This document shows positions 6,806-14,800 of a DNA stretch of 24,170 bases, piece by piece. The notes under the pieces were generated by a model, which worked only from the letters and a program-made list of their open reading frames with translations, was not told the DNA's origin and did not search any database. Within the stretch, counting starts at the first letter, position 1. Each line of letters begins with the position of its first letter. This DNA comes from a virus, in IMG/VR virus record IMGVR_UViG_3300008259_000233, positions 1 through 24,170 of that record; one strand, given 5' to 3'. The translations under genes were made by a program, and so were the position numbers.

Positions 6806-6833
6806 TTGTGTTTGGTTTTGTTCCGTGTATGAT
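6806..6833 (+). promoter_or_regulatory. Weak sigma70-like promoter candidate in a 70-base gap
   Basis: The gap 6797-6866 holds TATGAT at 6828-6833 (5 of 6 to the -10 consensus), with TTGTGT at 6806-6811 and a 16-base spacer. The -35 match is poor. The gap also contains an orphan AAAGAAAGGAG ribosome-like site with no start codon at a good distance. It separates the nuclease/helicase group from the SSB-like/primase group, so an internal promoter would make sense. Evidence is weak. Confidence 0.22.
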
Positions 6834-6866
6834 GTTAAACGTTAGACAAAAAAACAGGAGAAGCAA

Positions 6867-7316
6867 ATGACTGCAACAGTCGATGATGACGCTCCCCCGC
6901 AAGAGGAGAGCAATGAATTGGCCACTGTCCCAATGGACAAGTTGGCAAAGGTGTACCGTAAGATGGCGGCTCGAATTCAAGAGCTGACTCAAGCGTACGA
7001 AAACGAAGTTGAGGAAATCAAACGGCAGCAAGACACCGTGAAGATTGCCCTCAAAGATCAGATGCTTGCACTGGGCGTGTCCTCTGTGCGCACTGACCAA
7101 GGCACTGTAGTGTTGTCCACAAAGACACGCTACAACACACAAGACTGGGATTCATTCAAGACATTCGTGCTTCAACACGAAGCCGTTGATTTGTTGGAGA
7201 AGCGTATTGCGCAGACCAATATGGCAACATTCCTTGAAGATAACCCCGGCCTCGTACCACCCGGATTGAACTCATTGACTGAGTACGCAATCTCTGTTCG
7301 CAAACCAACCAAGTAA
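6867..7316 (+). CDS. Conserved phage-type coiled-coil protein (149 aa)
   Basis: A 149-residue protein starting at ATG 6867 with AGGAG at 6856-6860. After a disordered acidic start, residues about 22-70 form a coiled coil (DKLAKVYRKMAARIQELTQ, then ENEVEEIKRQQ). A compact C-terminal domain follows, with a strand pair (SVRTDQGTVVLSTKTRY), a W-containing helix (TQDWDSFKTFV), DLLEKRI, QTNM, and NPGLVPPGLN before a final strand (EYAISVRK). This domain layout is familiar from hypothetical proteins of phage replication modules, but no biochemical function is established that I can name. It lies directly before the candidate ssDNA-binding protein and probably shares its transcript. A recombination or replication accessory role is inferred from position. 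Confidence 0.9.
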   Translation: MTATVDDDAPPQEESNELATVPMDKLAKVYRKMAARIQELTQAYENEVEEIKRQQDTVKIALKDQMLALGVSSVRTDQGTVVLSTKTRYNTQDWDSFKTFVLQHEAVDLLEKRIAQTNMATFLEDNPGLVPPGLNSLTEYAISVRKPTK

Positions 7317-7332
7317 TCAGGAGAAATATCAC

Positions 7333-8292
7333 ATGACCAATGTGACGCTTTTTAACAAAGCAAACGTACCAGCGTTTGCAAAGAATCGTGAGGGCTTGTC
7401 CTCAGTAGCCAAAGCTTTGGCTGGCAACAACGTAGATACCACCAAGCGTATCTCAATCAAGGGCGGCGTGTTCCGCTTGTACAGCGGCGGCAAAGAAATT
7501 GCCTCAATCGAAGAGCGCTATCTGGACGTTGTGTTCGTTGCCGCCGCGCCTGAAATCGGACGCGTGTTTTATGCCAAGGCATACGATGGTGAAGTATCTG
7601 CGCCTGACTGCTGGTCTGCTGATGGTAAGACCCCATCTATTGATGCTGGCAACAAGCAGCACTCCAGTTGCAAAGACTGCCCACAGAATATTGCAGGGTC
7701 TGGTCTGGGTAACAGCCGCGCATGCCGCTACCAGCAACGCGTTGCTGTAGTGTTGGCCAACGACATGGAAGGCGACATTCTTCAGTTGACTCTGCCAGCC
7801 AAATCAATCTTTGGTGATGGCGAAGGCGAGAATCGCCCATTACAGGCGTACATCAAGTGGTTGATGGCGCAACAAGAACCAATCGACCCCAGCTTGGTTG
7901 TGACACGCTTGAAGTTCGACACCAAGTCGGAAAGCCCCAAGCTGTTCTTCAAAGAGATGCGCTGGTTGAACGAAGACGAGTACGAAACAATCTCTGTCAA
8001 GGCTGAGTCCGCAGAAGCCAAACGCGCTGTTGCAATGACAATGCCCAAGCAGACTACCGTGTCTGCCCCAGCGCCTCTGGCTATTGCTGGTAAGCGTCCT
8101 GTCGTGGTTGAAGAGACTGAGGAAGAAGAACCCCCAGCACCTCCACCCAAGGCAAAGAAAGCCAAAGCCGCGCCTGTCGCAGAGGAAGAAAGCGAAGAAC
8201 CTACTGTGCGTAAGGAAGAGAAGAAACCGAGTTCCGTGCCTGTCAAGAAATCAAACTTGGCGGCGATGGTTGACGACTGGGAAGAAAACTGA
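7333..8292 (+). CDS. Candidate ssDNA-binding protein with zinc site and acidic tail
   Basis: A 319-residue protein starting at ATG 7333 (AGGAG at 7319-7323). The N-terminal part, about residues 36-210, is strand-rich and could be an OB-type fold. It includes four cysteines, C93, C113-x2-C116 and C131, in a context (CKDCPQNIAGSG) that suggests a metal site. Residues about 240-305 are a disordered Pro/Ala/Lys/Glu-rich linker (EETEEEEPPAPPPKAKK). The protein ends in MVDDWEEN, an acidic tip with an aromatic residue like the protein-docking tail of bacterial SSB and T7 gp2.5. Fold, linker and tail together suggest the phage ssDNA-binding protein that recruits polymerase and primase-helicase. The OB fold is inferred. 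Neighbouring replication genes support the call. Confidence 0.75.
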   Translation: MTNVTLFNKANVPAFAKNREGLSSVAKALAGNNVDTTKRISIKGGVFRLYSGGKEIASIEERYLDVVFVAAAPEIGRVFYAKAYDGEVSAPDCWSADGKTPSIDAGNKQHSSCKDCPQNIAGSGLGNSRACRYQQRVAVVLANDMEGDILQLTLPAKSIFGDGEGENRPLQAYIKWLMAQQEPIDPSLVVTRLKFDTKSESPKLFFKEMRWLNEDEYETISVKAESAEAKRAVAMTMPKQTTVSAPAPLAIAGKRPVVVEETEEEEPPAPPPKAKKAKAAPVAEEESEEPTVRKEEKKPSSVPVKKSNLAAMVDDWEEN

Positions 8293-8320
8293 GGAGGACG
8301 GGGCTTCGGCCCCTCACAAT
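8291..8320 (+). promoter_or_regulatory. Shine-Dalgarno bridged to its start codon by a UUCG hairpin
   Basis: GAGGAGG at 8291-8297 is a near-ideal ribosome site but lies 23 bases before ATG 8321. Between them is GGGGCTTCGGCCCC at 8300-8313, a 5-bp G/C stem closed by the very stable C(UUCG)G tetraloop. If the hairpin forms, the effective spacing drops to 2 + 7 = 9 bases. The same device is known at phage T4 gene 38. No U-tract follows, so termination is unlikely. Confidence 0.7.
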
Positions 8321-8599
8321 ATGGCTTACTCACAACAAACAATAAACATGGTCATGAAAGCGCCTAAGACGTTGGGTAACCAACTGGGGCGCTGGGCTGT
8401 TCACCACAACTTCTCTGTCGTACGAATCTCTCAAGCACTTGGCGTTTCACGCCAATCTGTTTACAACTGGTTCGGTGGTGGTGAAGTGTTTGTAGCTTAC
8501 CGGCCAGCGGCAAGCTCACTTCTCAAAATTCTACAAACATCAAGCACAGCCGATGAGGCTTGGAGAAAAACATGCAAGGCGTTCAACCTAAACAACTGA
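8321..8599 (+). CDS. Helix-turn-helix DNA-binding protein (92 aa)
   Basis: A 92-residue protein whose centre is a helix-turn-helix: SVVRISQALGVSRQSVYNWF, residues about 32-51. The recognition helix SRQSVYNWF is typical of Cro/C1-type and transposase-type HTH units. The flanking helices are TLGNQLGRWAVHH upstream and SLLKILQTS and DEAWRKTCKAF downstream. It probably binds DNA as a small transcriptional regulator or replication-initiation accessory. ATG 8321 is the chosen start because it begins this family-like MAYSQQ N-terminus and is served by the GAGGAGG/hairpin leader. The frame stays open far upstream, but that part is a shadow of the SSB-like gene. Its target site is not evident in the window. 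Confidence 0.88.
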   Translation: MAYSQQTINMVMKAPKTLGNQLGRWAVHHNFSVVRISQALGVSRQSVYNWFGGGEVFVAYRPAASSLLKILQTSSTADEAWRKTCKAFNLNN

Positions 8600-8781
8600 G
8601 CAACAACGAACTTCTACGTTACACATACATTATTGGTTTCGACAAAGTCACGCCTGAATGGGTTGAGACACTTGTTGAACGCTTGGCTGACTTGATTGAT
8701 GCCCGCGAGAAAATCTTCCAAGATGGGTTTGAAGAAGGCTTTGAGCAAGGCGTAGAACACGCAAACGACGACTTCAAATAA
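8572..8781 (+). CDS. Small acidic helical protein (69 aa)
   Basis: A 69-residue frame starting at ATG 8572 with GGAG at 8562-8565 (6-base spacing), overlapping the HTH gene by 28 bases. The body is predicted helical: LSNNELLRYTYIIGF, then TPEWVETLVERLADLI and a strongly acidic end (DGFEEGFEQGVEHANDDF). There are no cysteines, membrane segments or catalytic motifs. It sits between the HTH protein and the primase-helicase and is likely co-translated with the HTH protein. Such small acidic phage proteins often act as inhibitors or adaptors, but no function can be assigned. Confidence 0.8.
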   Translation: MQGVQPKQLSNNELLRYTYIIGFDKVTPEWVETLVERLADLIDAREKIFQDGFEEGFEQGVEHANDDFK

Positions 8782-8795
8782 ACCAAAGGATAGAC

Positions 8796-11705
8796 ATGAC
8801 TCCGCTCGAGTTCCTAGCGGTGGTTTTGCCGTCTTCGGGTTTAGGCTCGTACTGTGCGGTAGAACTCACAAGAAAAAAACAACATGTGTTCAAGGACACA
8901 ATTGAGGAACTGCAACCCCACATAGACAGTTGGAACGCTGACCATTGCGACATCTTCTATGCGGTTTCTTGTTTCAACGGCAACAAGCGTGAGGCTGACA
9001 AAGCCACGCACATAAAGTCTTTCTTTGTTGACTTGGATGGTTACGCATCAAAAAAAGAAGCTGTGCTGGCGCTGGACGCATTCATGGTCAAGGTCGGGTT
9101 GGACAAGCTCGGCAAGCCGTGGATTGTTGGTTCTGGTGGTGGGCTTCACTGCTACTGGCCGATCACACGCGACATGACGATTGCTGAATGGCGGCCTGTT
9201 GCGCAGAACATAAAACTCCTGTGCAAGCAAGAAGGCATGGTCATCGACATGAATGTCACCGCAGATGCGGCGCGGTTGATGCGTGTGCCGGGCACTATGA
9301 ACCACAAGAAGAAGTATGCCGTACCGCTTCATGTAAAGCTGTTGATGGAAGGCGACCTGTTTGACTTCGATGCGTTTGCTGAAGTCATCAACACCAACCT
9401 CAAAGAAAAAGCAGTGCCGCAACCTGACCCGATCATGTTGCCGGGGGCGAGGCCGAAGAATGCCAAGACTGCCGCTCAAGTAAAGATGATGCAGAACAGC
9501 CGCACAATCTTTGATGAGTTCCAACAGCACTGCGCCCAGATTGCTGACTATGTCGCCACCGCCCAAGAGGACGGCAAAGAACCTATCTGGAGAGCGTTGC
9601 TGTCGTGGGCGAAGGTCTGTGATGATGGCGTTGAGAAAGCTGTGTGGCTGTCTGAGTTGCACCCATACACGTCGGACAGGATGAATCAGAAGTTGGCTGA
9701 GATAAAAGGGCCGTACTCCTGCGCGGCAATGGACTCTCTGAACCCCGGCATCTGTACCGCGTGTCCGCACTGGGGGAAGATCACAAACCCGTTGATTCTT
9801 GGGCGTGAGATCAGAGCTGACAACACAGAGAAGGTCATCCCGATGACCACTGTAAGCGAAGACTTTGTTGAAGAAGAGTTCTTTGCGCTTGAGGATGCAG
9901 AAGACGGCGACGCCCCAGAACACATTGATGCAGTTAAACGCCCACTGCCACCACGCGGTTACAGCTACGGCGAGAACGGCGGCGTGTACTTTGTCAAGAC
10001 AGAAGAAGATGAGGACGGCAAGAAATCCAAGAAGACTGTTCAGCTTGTTCCGTACGACTTGTTTGTGGTTGACCTGCTCAAGATGGAGGACGACCATCTG
10101 GTTCACATGGCCGCTGTGCGTCCCGAAGGTGTGTTTACACTTAACTTCCCGCAGAAATCAATCGTGAGCAAAGACGAGACGCTTAAATGGTTAGCTAGTC
10201 AAAACATCGTGTGCACATTTGCGGGCTTCGATAAACAGCTCTATGAGTATGTCCGCGCCTGTGTAGGCGAGGCATCGCAGTCCAAGAAACCGATTGTTGT
10301 CCCGTACCAGTGTGGCTGGCAAGAGAACGACAGCTTTGTTTACAACCACCGCGTATTCAGTAAAGATGGTGGAGAGACCCGCGTCCCGATGCCCGGCCTT
10401 GAGAACATCAACCGCAATACATCTGGGGCTGGCAGTATCGATAAGTGGCGTGAGTTGTGGCAGACCATATTCGTCAACAAACCAAACATGGAAACGGCGT
10501 TAGCTGTGTGTCTGGACTCGTTCGGTTCGCCCTTGATGCGGTTCACTGAGTATGAGGGCTTCGTGTGGCACATCGGCTCACGCCATTCTGGTACTGGTAA
10601 GTCACTGGTTCTGAGTGCGAAGGCTGGCGTTTGGGGACACCCACTGCGGTACAGGACAGGCAAGGGCACATCTCCGGTTGCTATGCAGCAACGCGCCGGT
10701 CTGCTCAACAGCATGCCGCTTCTGATTGATGAGATAACAAATACTCAACGCGCCAACATGGAATGGGCACCAACGTTTATCTTTGACTTTGCTGAAGCGC
10801 AGGGCAAGGAGCGTATGGAGTCCGGTGCGAACAAGGAACGCATCAACAACACGACATGGAAGACAACCTGCACCATGACTTCCAACGAAAGCCTGACAGA
10901 CTACATGGCAGGGGCAAGGAAGTTCAGTTCAAACGGTGAGCTTTTGCGTATGTTGGAATGGAATCCAAACATTAAGTTGGAATGGACTCCGCAAGAACGT
11001 GAAATTTTGTTGCAGATGAAACACAACTACGGCGTAGCTGGTGAAGCGTGGATTAGATGGCTTACAAAGAACCAGCACATAGCAGAACAGGTTGTGAAGA
11101 AAACACACAAACACTTGAAAAAGGTATTGAACTTTGACGACGACGAACGCTACTGGCATGCTGGCTGCACCGTTATTGTTGCGGCTGCTGTGCTTCTTCG
11201 CAGGGACTACGCCAATATCATTGATGTAGAGGTGCAGAAAGTCATTGACGCTCTCAGAGTCATTGTTGAGAAAGCCCGTGGAATTATCCGTGGCAGTGTG
11301 CGCACCGCTGAGGATGTGTTGAATGCCTACACCGGAGACAACTACGGAAGCTTCATCATTATCAAGAAAGCTGAAGGCCGCCTTATGGCTGCATGGGGGG
11401 ATGGTGAGGCTGTTGACAAGTCACTCACCCGATCAAAAGTACTTGGGCGTGTTGAGCACGGGACGCTTGCGGAGGGGTTCAGAGAGTACTACATTGAGGA
11501 ACAGCTTCTCAGGAAGCACTGCGTCAGCATGAGTTTCAGCTACGACGACTTCAAGAAGCAGATGGAGAAGATGTTCCGCGTTAAGTATTCCAAGAAAGAT
11601 ATGCTGGGCAAGACCAACGGCCCGTCCATGCGTGTCAACGCTATGCACATAACTTTTGAGGAAGAACAGTTCAATGGAAACAATCTATCCGTGGGCGACA
11701 CTTAA
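8796..11705 (+). CDS. Primase-helicase (AEP-type primase fused to DUF927-like ATPase)
   Basis: A 969-residue fusion. The N-terminal archaeo-eukaryotic primase-type domain shows F-V-D79-L-D81-G (metal site), S-G-G-G-L-H118-C-Y-W (the sxH motif) and A-R-L-M-R-V-P-G-T-M-N-H-K. A cysteine pair in GICTACPHWGK precedes a linker. The C-terminal part resembles DUF927-type helicases: Walker A G599-T-G-K602-S603 within GSRHSGTGKSL, Walker B L-L-I-D645-E646, and a sensor-like TMTSNES. It should synthesise RNA or DNA primers and unwind the fork for the polymerase encoded upstream. ATG 8796 has AAAGGA in front. The TAA stop is the first base triplet of the hairpin at 11703-11736, and the coding end overlaps the next gene by 32 bases. 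Confidence 0.95.
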   Translation: MTPLEFLAVVLPSSGLGSYCAVELTRKKQHVFKDTIEELQPHIDSWNADHCDIFYAVSCFNGNKREADKATHIKSFFVDLDGYASKKEAVLALDAFMVKVGLDKLGKPWIVGSGGGLHCYWPITRDMTIAEWRPVAQNIKLLCKQEGMVIDMNVTADAARLMRVPGTMNHKKKYAVPLHVKLLMEGDLFDFDAFAEVINTNLKEKAVPQPDPIMLPGARPKNAKTAAQVKMMQNSRTIFDEFQQHCAQIADYVATAQEDGKEPIWRALLSWAKVCDDGVEKAVWLSELHPYTSDRMNQKLAEIKGPYSCAAMDSLNPGICTACPHWGKITNPLILGREIRADNTEKVIPMTTVSEDFVEEEFFALEDAEDGDAPEHIDAVKRPLPPRGYSYGENGGVYFVKTEEDEDGKKSKKTVQLVPYDLFVVDLLKMEDDHLVHMAAVRPEGVFTLNFPQKSIVSKDETLKWLASQNIVCTFAGFDKQLYEYVRACVGEASQSKKPIVVPYQCGWQENDSFVYNHRVFSKDGGETRVPMPGLENINRNTSGAGSIDKWRELWQTIFVNKPNMETALAVCLDSFGSPLMRFTEYEGFVWHIGSRHSGTGKSLVLSAKAGVWGHPLRYRTGKGTSPVAMQQRAGLLNSMPLLIDEITNTQRANMEWAPTFIFDFAEAQGKERMESGANKERINNTTWKTTCTMTSNESLTDYMAGARKFSSNGELLRMLEWNPNIKLEWTPQEREILLQMKHNYGVAGEAWIRWLTKNQHIAEQVVKKTHKHLKKVLNFDDDERYWHAGCTVIVAAAVLLRRDYANIIDVEVQKVIDALRVIVEKARGIIRGSVRTAEDVLNAYTGDNYGSFIIIKKAEGRLMAAWGDGEAVDKSLTRSKVLGRVEHGTLAEGFREYYIEEQLLRKHCVSMSFSYDDFKKQMEKMFRVKYSKKDMLGKTNGPSMRVNAMHITFEEEQFNGNNLSVGDT

Positions 11706-11892
11706 ACCGGGGGAAGGGTTTTTTGTTCCCGGTTTAGATGTTGAGAAAGTAAAGGAATTGGGGCTACGCGCCTCAATTCCCTACAAGTACCGCACCCAAG
11801 CTTTTGTTGGCATCAGAAAGGGGTTGCTAGGCGTATGGTTTTATCGGAAACCTCTCTCACCGTTTGAGCAACGGCGATCTTTATCTTCCTGA
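11674..11892 (+). CDS. Conserved-looking small phage protein at the convergence point (72 aa)
   Basis: A 72-residue protein starting at ATG 11674 with GAGGAA at 11659-11664. An in-frame TTG at 11656 was rejected because it overlaps that ribosome site. The sequence METIYPWATLKPGEGFFVPG, then a Lys/Arg-rich centre (RASIPYKYRTQAFVGIRKG) and a hydrophobic strand (LLGVWFYRK), suggests a small beta-rich fold. The stop lies inside the opposite-strand giant gene: the two coding regions overlap tail to tail by 80 bases. The coding sequence also contains two hairpins, one of which is a likely terminator for the opposite strand. Function is unknown. It is probably the last gene of the left operon. Confidence 0.78.
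   Translation: METIYPWATLKPGEGFFVPGLDVEKVKELGLRASIPYKYRTQAFVGIRKGLLGVWFYRKPLSPFEQRRSLSS
11703..11736. other. 9-bp perfect hairpin starting at the primase-helicase stop codon
   Basis: TAAACCGGG at 11703-11711 is perfectly complementary to CCCGGTTTA at 11728-11736. The first three bases are the primase-helicase stop codon. The stem lies inside the coding region of the 72-residue gene and encodes its KPGEGFFVPGL segment. Neither strand has a proper U-tract after the stem, so it is a weak terminator at best. Alternatives are an mRNA end-stabiliser or a translation modulator of the small gene. Confidence 0.45.
11746..11780 (-). terminator. Intrinsic terminator of the - strand structural block
   Basis: Bases 11754-11764 pair with 11770-11780 in an 11-bp stem with one G-T wobble and a 5-base loop (11765-11769). 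On the - strand the stem is followed by TTTACTTT (11753-11746), a usable U-tract. It lies about 32 bases beyond the stop of the giant gene (11813), exactly where the terminator of the - strand block is expected. On the + strand no T-run follows, and translating ribosomes of the 72-residue gene would cross it. Confidence 0.6.
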
Positions 11893-14800
11893 TTTTATCA
11901 AGCTGCTCACGCTTGGCTTCAGGTGACATGTTTGATGCCGCAATCGCCCGTTCAGCCTGAGTGAGTTTGTTCATGTCGCTCTTAAAGCTGTACGCCATTT
12001 CCGCCTGCAAGTACTCGTTACCTCGTCTTTGCAACAACGCCTTGGCTTCCGACATACGTCCCTCTTCAACCATCTTGTCGAACGACTGTTTGACTTTGAT
12101 GTTTTCATTCATGCGCTCATACACGCTGTTGATGATGCCACCAGCGTCGTTTGGTTGGAACGCACCGCCAAGAATTGGGTACTCCGACAAACGTTTAACG
12201 GCTTTCTCAGGACTCTCATCCGTAGGCGCGGCCACACTTAGTGCGTGCATGAACGCAAGCCCCATACTGCCGGTGTAACCACTGACAAGTTGCTCAAACA
12301 CAATCGGGGAGATACCCAGTGTCTTACCAATACCTTTGGCCAACTCGGATGTGTTGGCGCGGAACTGTTCTTCAGGCAACAGCTCTTTCTCCCGCGCAGA
12401 CAAGATGTCCCGACCTGTGTAGAACGACTTGCCAAGCCCTGCCTCGATGGCGGGTTTCATAATCTGTGGGATGCCGTAAGACGAGCCGCCGGGAATTGTT
12501 TGGAGAAGGATTTGTTTGAAAGCTTTGACTGCTTCCTCACCACCGTGCTCACTGACCATGCTGTTGTACAACGCCTCAGGCAACGCTTTGAAAATGTAGC
12601 CAATTTCAAAAGGCACAGGCAGTTTGATGGGTTCGTCTAAACCCGGCACACGGATAAACCAATTGCCGTATTTCTGATCGGGCGTTGCGTTCTTGTACGC
12701 TTCGTCGTCCTCCATTATGGCGGCGTAGGCAAGGCTGGCAACAGCCATCATGGCACCACGCTGCATCATTTTTTCACGAATACGCAACTGATCGTTGAAT
12801 GGCATCTTACCCATAGACGCTTTGTACAACACGTTCAGACCTTGAATCTGTGCGTTGAAGAAAGGTATCAGGGAGTTGGCCACATGGATTGAGGGTGACG
12901 CGCCGCGCTTGTTAAAGTTCATGGACTCCAGCGCCAACAACGTTGCCTCCATCTCAGACAGACCTTGCTCAATGTAGCTGTTGTACTGCGCACGACGTGT
13001 TGTGGCATCTGCCTCCATGCTCATGGCTTCAAGCCTACCAAGCGCAGTCATCCAACCCGGCTTACCTTCAGACACATCACGCAGAATCTTGGTCAAGTCC
13101 TCGGCACCACCAACAAACTGCTGGCCTCCGGTAACACCACGGCGCTCAAGCGTCTTTTTGGTAGCGGAGTTAATTTCTTTCAACGCACCAATGACAGGCA
13201 TGAAGTCTGCGCCAGAAACAATAGGCGCGGCCAAGGAGTCACGGAACAATTGTTTGGCTGTGTACAAAGGGCTGAGGGTAATAGCTTTGCGTAATACCTG
13301 TGCTGGGAAAGCCATGACGCGCAACATTGCTGGCATCTGTGTGGGGATGCCCTCCATGCCTTTGACCAGTATGTCGGCGGGTACGCCGGTATCAAATTCC
13401 TTGTTGCCGATCTTGACCTTCTCGGTAGCAATAACAGCGTAACGGTCTTCACCGTCATCACGGAATTTAACAACGTCCGGGCCAGCAGACATCTTCACAA
13501 ACTTAGCGGCTTTGAGATCAACCAACTCAAACACAGCGTTCTTGGTAGCCAGATTGCGCATGCCCATATCCATCAACAAATTGGTGTTTTGCACCGAGCT
13601 TGTCATGAAGTCAAGGATGGGCCTGTCGCCGCCAACAAGCTCATGCAGGTACGGCTGTTCGGCAATACTGCCAATGCGGATAGGAGACTCGCCACCAATT
13701 AAAAGTTCGGCTACGCCGTTGCGTTCACGATAGAAGGGTATGTAGTCGTTTTCTCTAACCAAACGTTTACCAACTTCTTTTGACAGTGCGCCAGTGCTAA
13801 CAACAAACTCAATTAAGTTGCGGTTGTACTCGTTGTACTCGTCTTTTGCTTGCTTCAAAACTTTTTCTAAGCCGGGGGTGTTTTTGACGGCGGCCATAGT
13901 TTTATCAAGCAACGCTTGTGTAACGTCTTCACCAAAGTTCAACGAAGCCAAACCTTTGTTGTCTGCACGGATAGCCGCCATGTACAAAGTAAACACACGG
14001 TTTACAGCTTCCGCATTGCCAACCATAGGCTGCGCATCTTTCAGAATTTGCACAACGTTGTGTATGTTGGCGCTCTCTTTGCTTTCAAGCAAGCGCTCAA
14101 TCTTGCCGTCAGCTCTTGTCTTTTCCACGATTGCCGGTGCGCCGTTGGATACTGCTTGGGACACAAAGTTCATGCGCTGGTCGTACATGCGCAAGTAATA
14201 CAGCATCTGCGTTCCCTTGACCTCATCCATGTATTTGGCCAAACGCTCAAAGCCTGCAAACCTATCCACAAGCTGTGTTTCAAAAGCCAGACCTGTTAAG
14301 TTGGCTTTTATTTTTTGCCACAACGTTTTGTCTGTAGCCACAATTTTCTTAATAAATTCACCCTGTTTGGCAAGTTCAGGATTTGTGAACTTTTCTGAAC
14401 GCGAGAACAATATCTCGCTTTTTTGCATTGGCTGTGTTTGATTGATTGGATTAATGTCGGTGGCAATGATCTGCGCACCTTCATCTTTGTCACCAAAGTC
14501 AACGTAGTTGTATGTGCCCGGAGTACCTTGTGCTGCTGAGTATCTTGATACGCCGTCAAAAAACTTAATACCAGCAACACCTTCGGCGTGCAGCATTTCA
14601 GATGTGAACATGTCACACAACTCACTAGGCATACCGCCCTGTTCAAGCACGGCACTTAAAGCGTTATACAAGTCACGCCCGTTTTGCTGATCTGGCCGTA
14701 CATGGCCTATTGCACGGTTAAATACTGCTTGCTGTTTTTTATCTAAACCATCGTAGATACGTTTGAACGCATCTTTAACAACTTCCGGTTGTTTGTCTGC

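Noticed and set aside
6808-6870. Possible 20-codon leader peptide starting at GTG 6808
   Set aside because: It ends neatly on the next ATG (ATGA), but the AGGAG site is only 2 bases from the GTG, too close for initiation, and the peptide has no recognisable attenuator pattern.
8084-8320. Upstream extension of the HTH protein frame
   Set aside because: The extension is read out of frame across the SSB-like linker and is Lys/Arg/Pro-rich noise. ATG 8321 with the bridged ribosome site fits better.
9048-10106. 352-codon open frame on the - strand
   Set aside because: It lies wholly inside the primase-helicase gene, has no ribosome site, and its translation is Arg/His/Val-rich without domain features. 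It is a shadow of codon bias.
11703-11736. Hairpin considered as terminator of the + strand operon
   Set aside because: The T-run lies inside the loop (11719-11724) rather than after the stem, and the downstream bases are GATGTTGAG, so intrinsic termination is not supported.
14262-14270. DnaA-box-like CTATCCACA
   Set aside because: Single 8/9 match inside the giant coding gene, with no cluster of boxes or AT-rich unwinding region. Expected by chance at this length.
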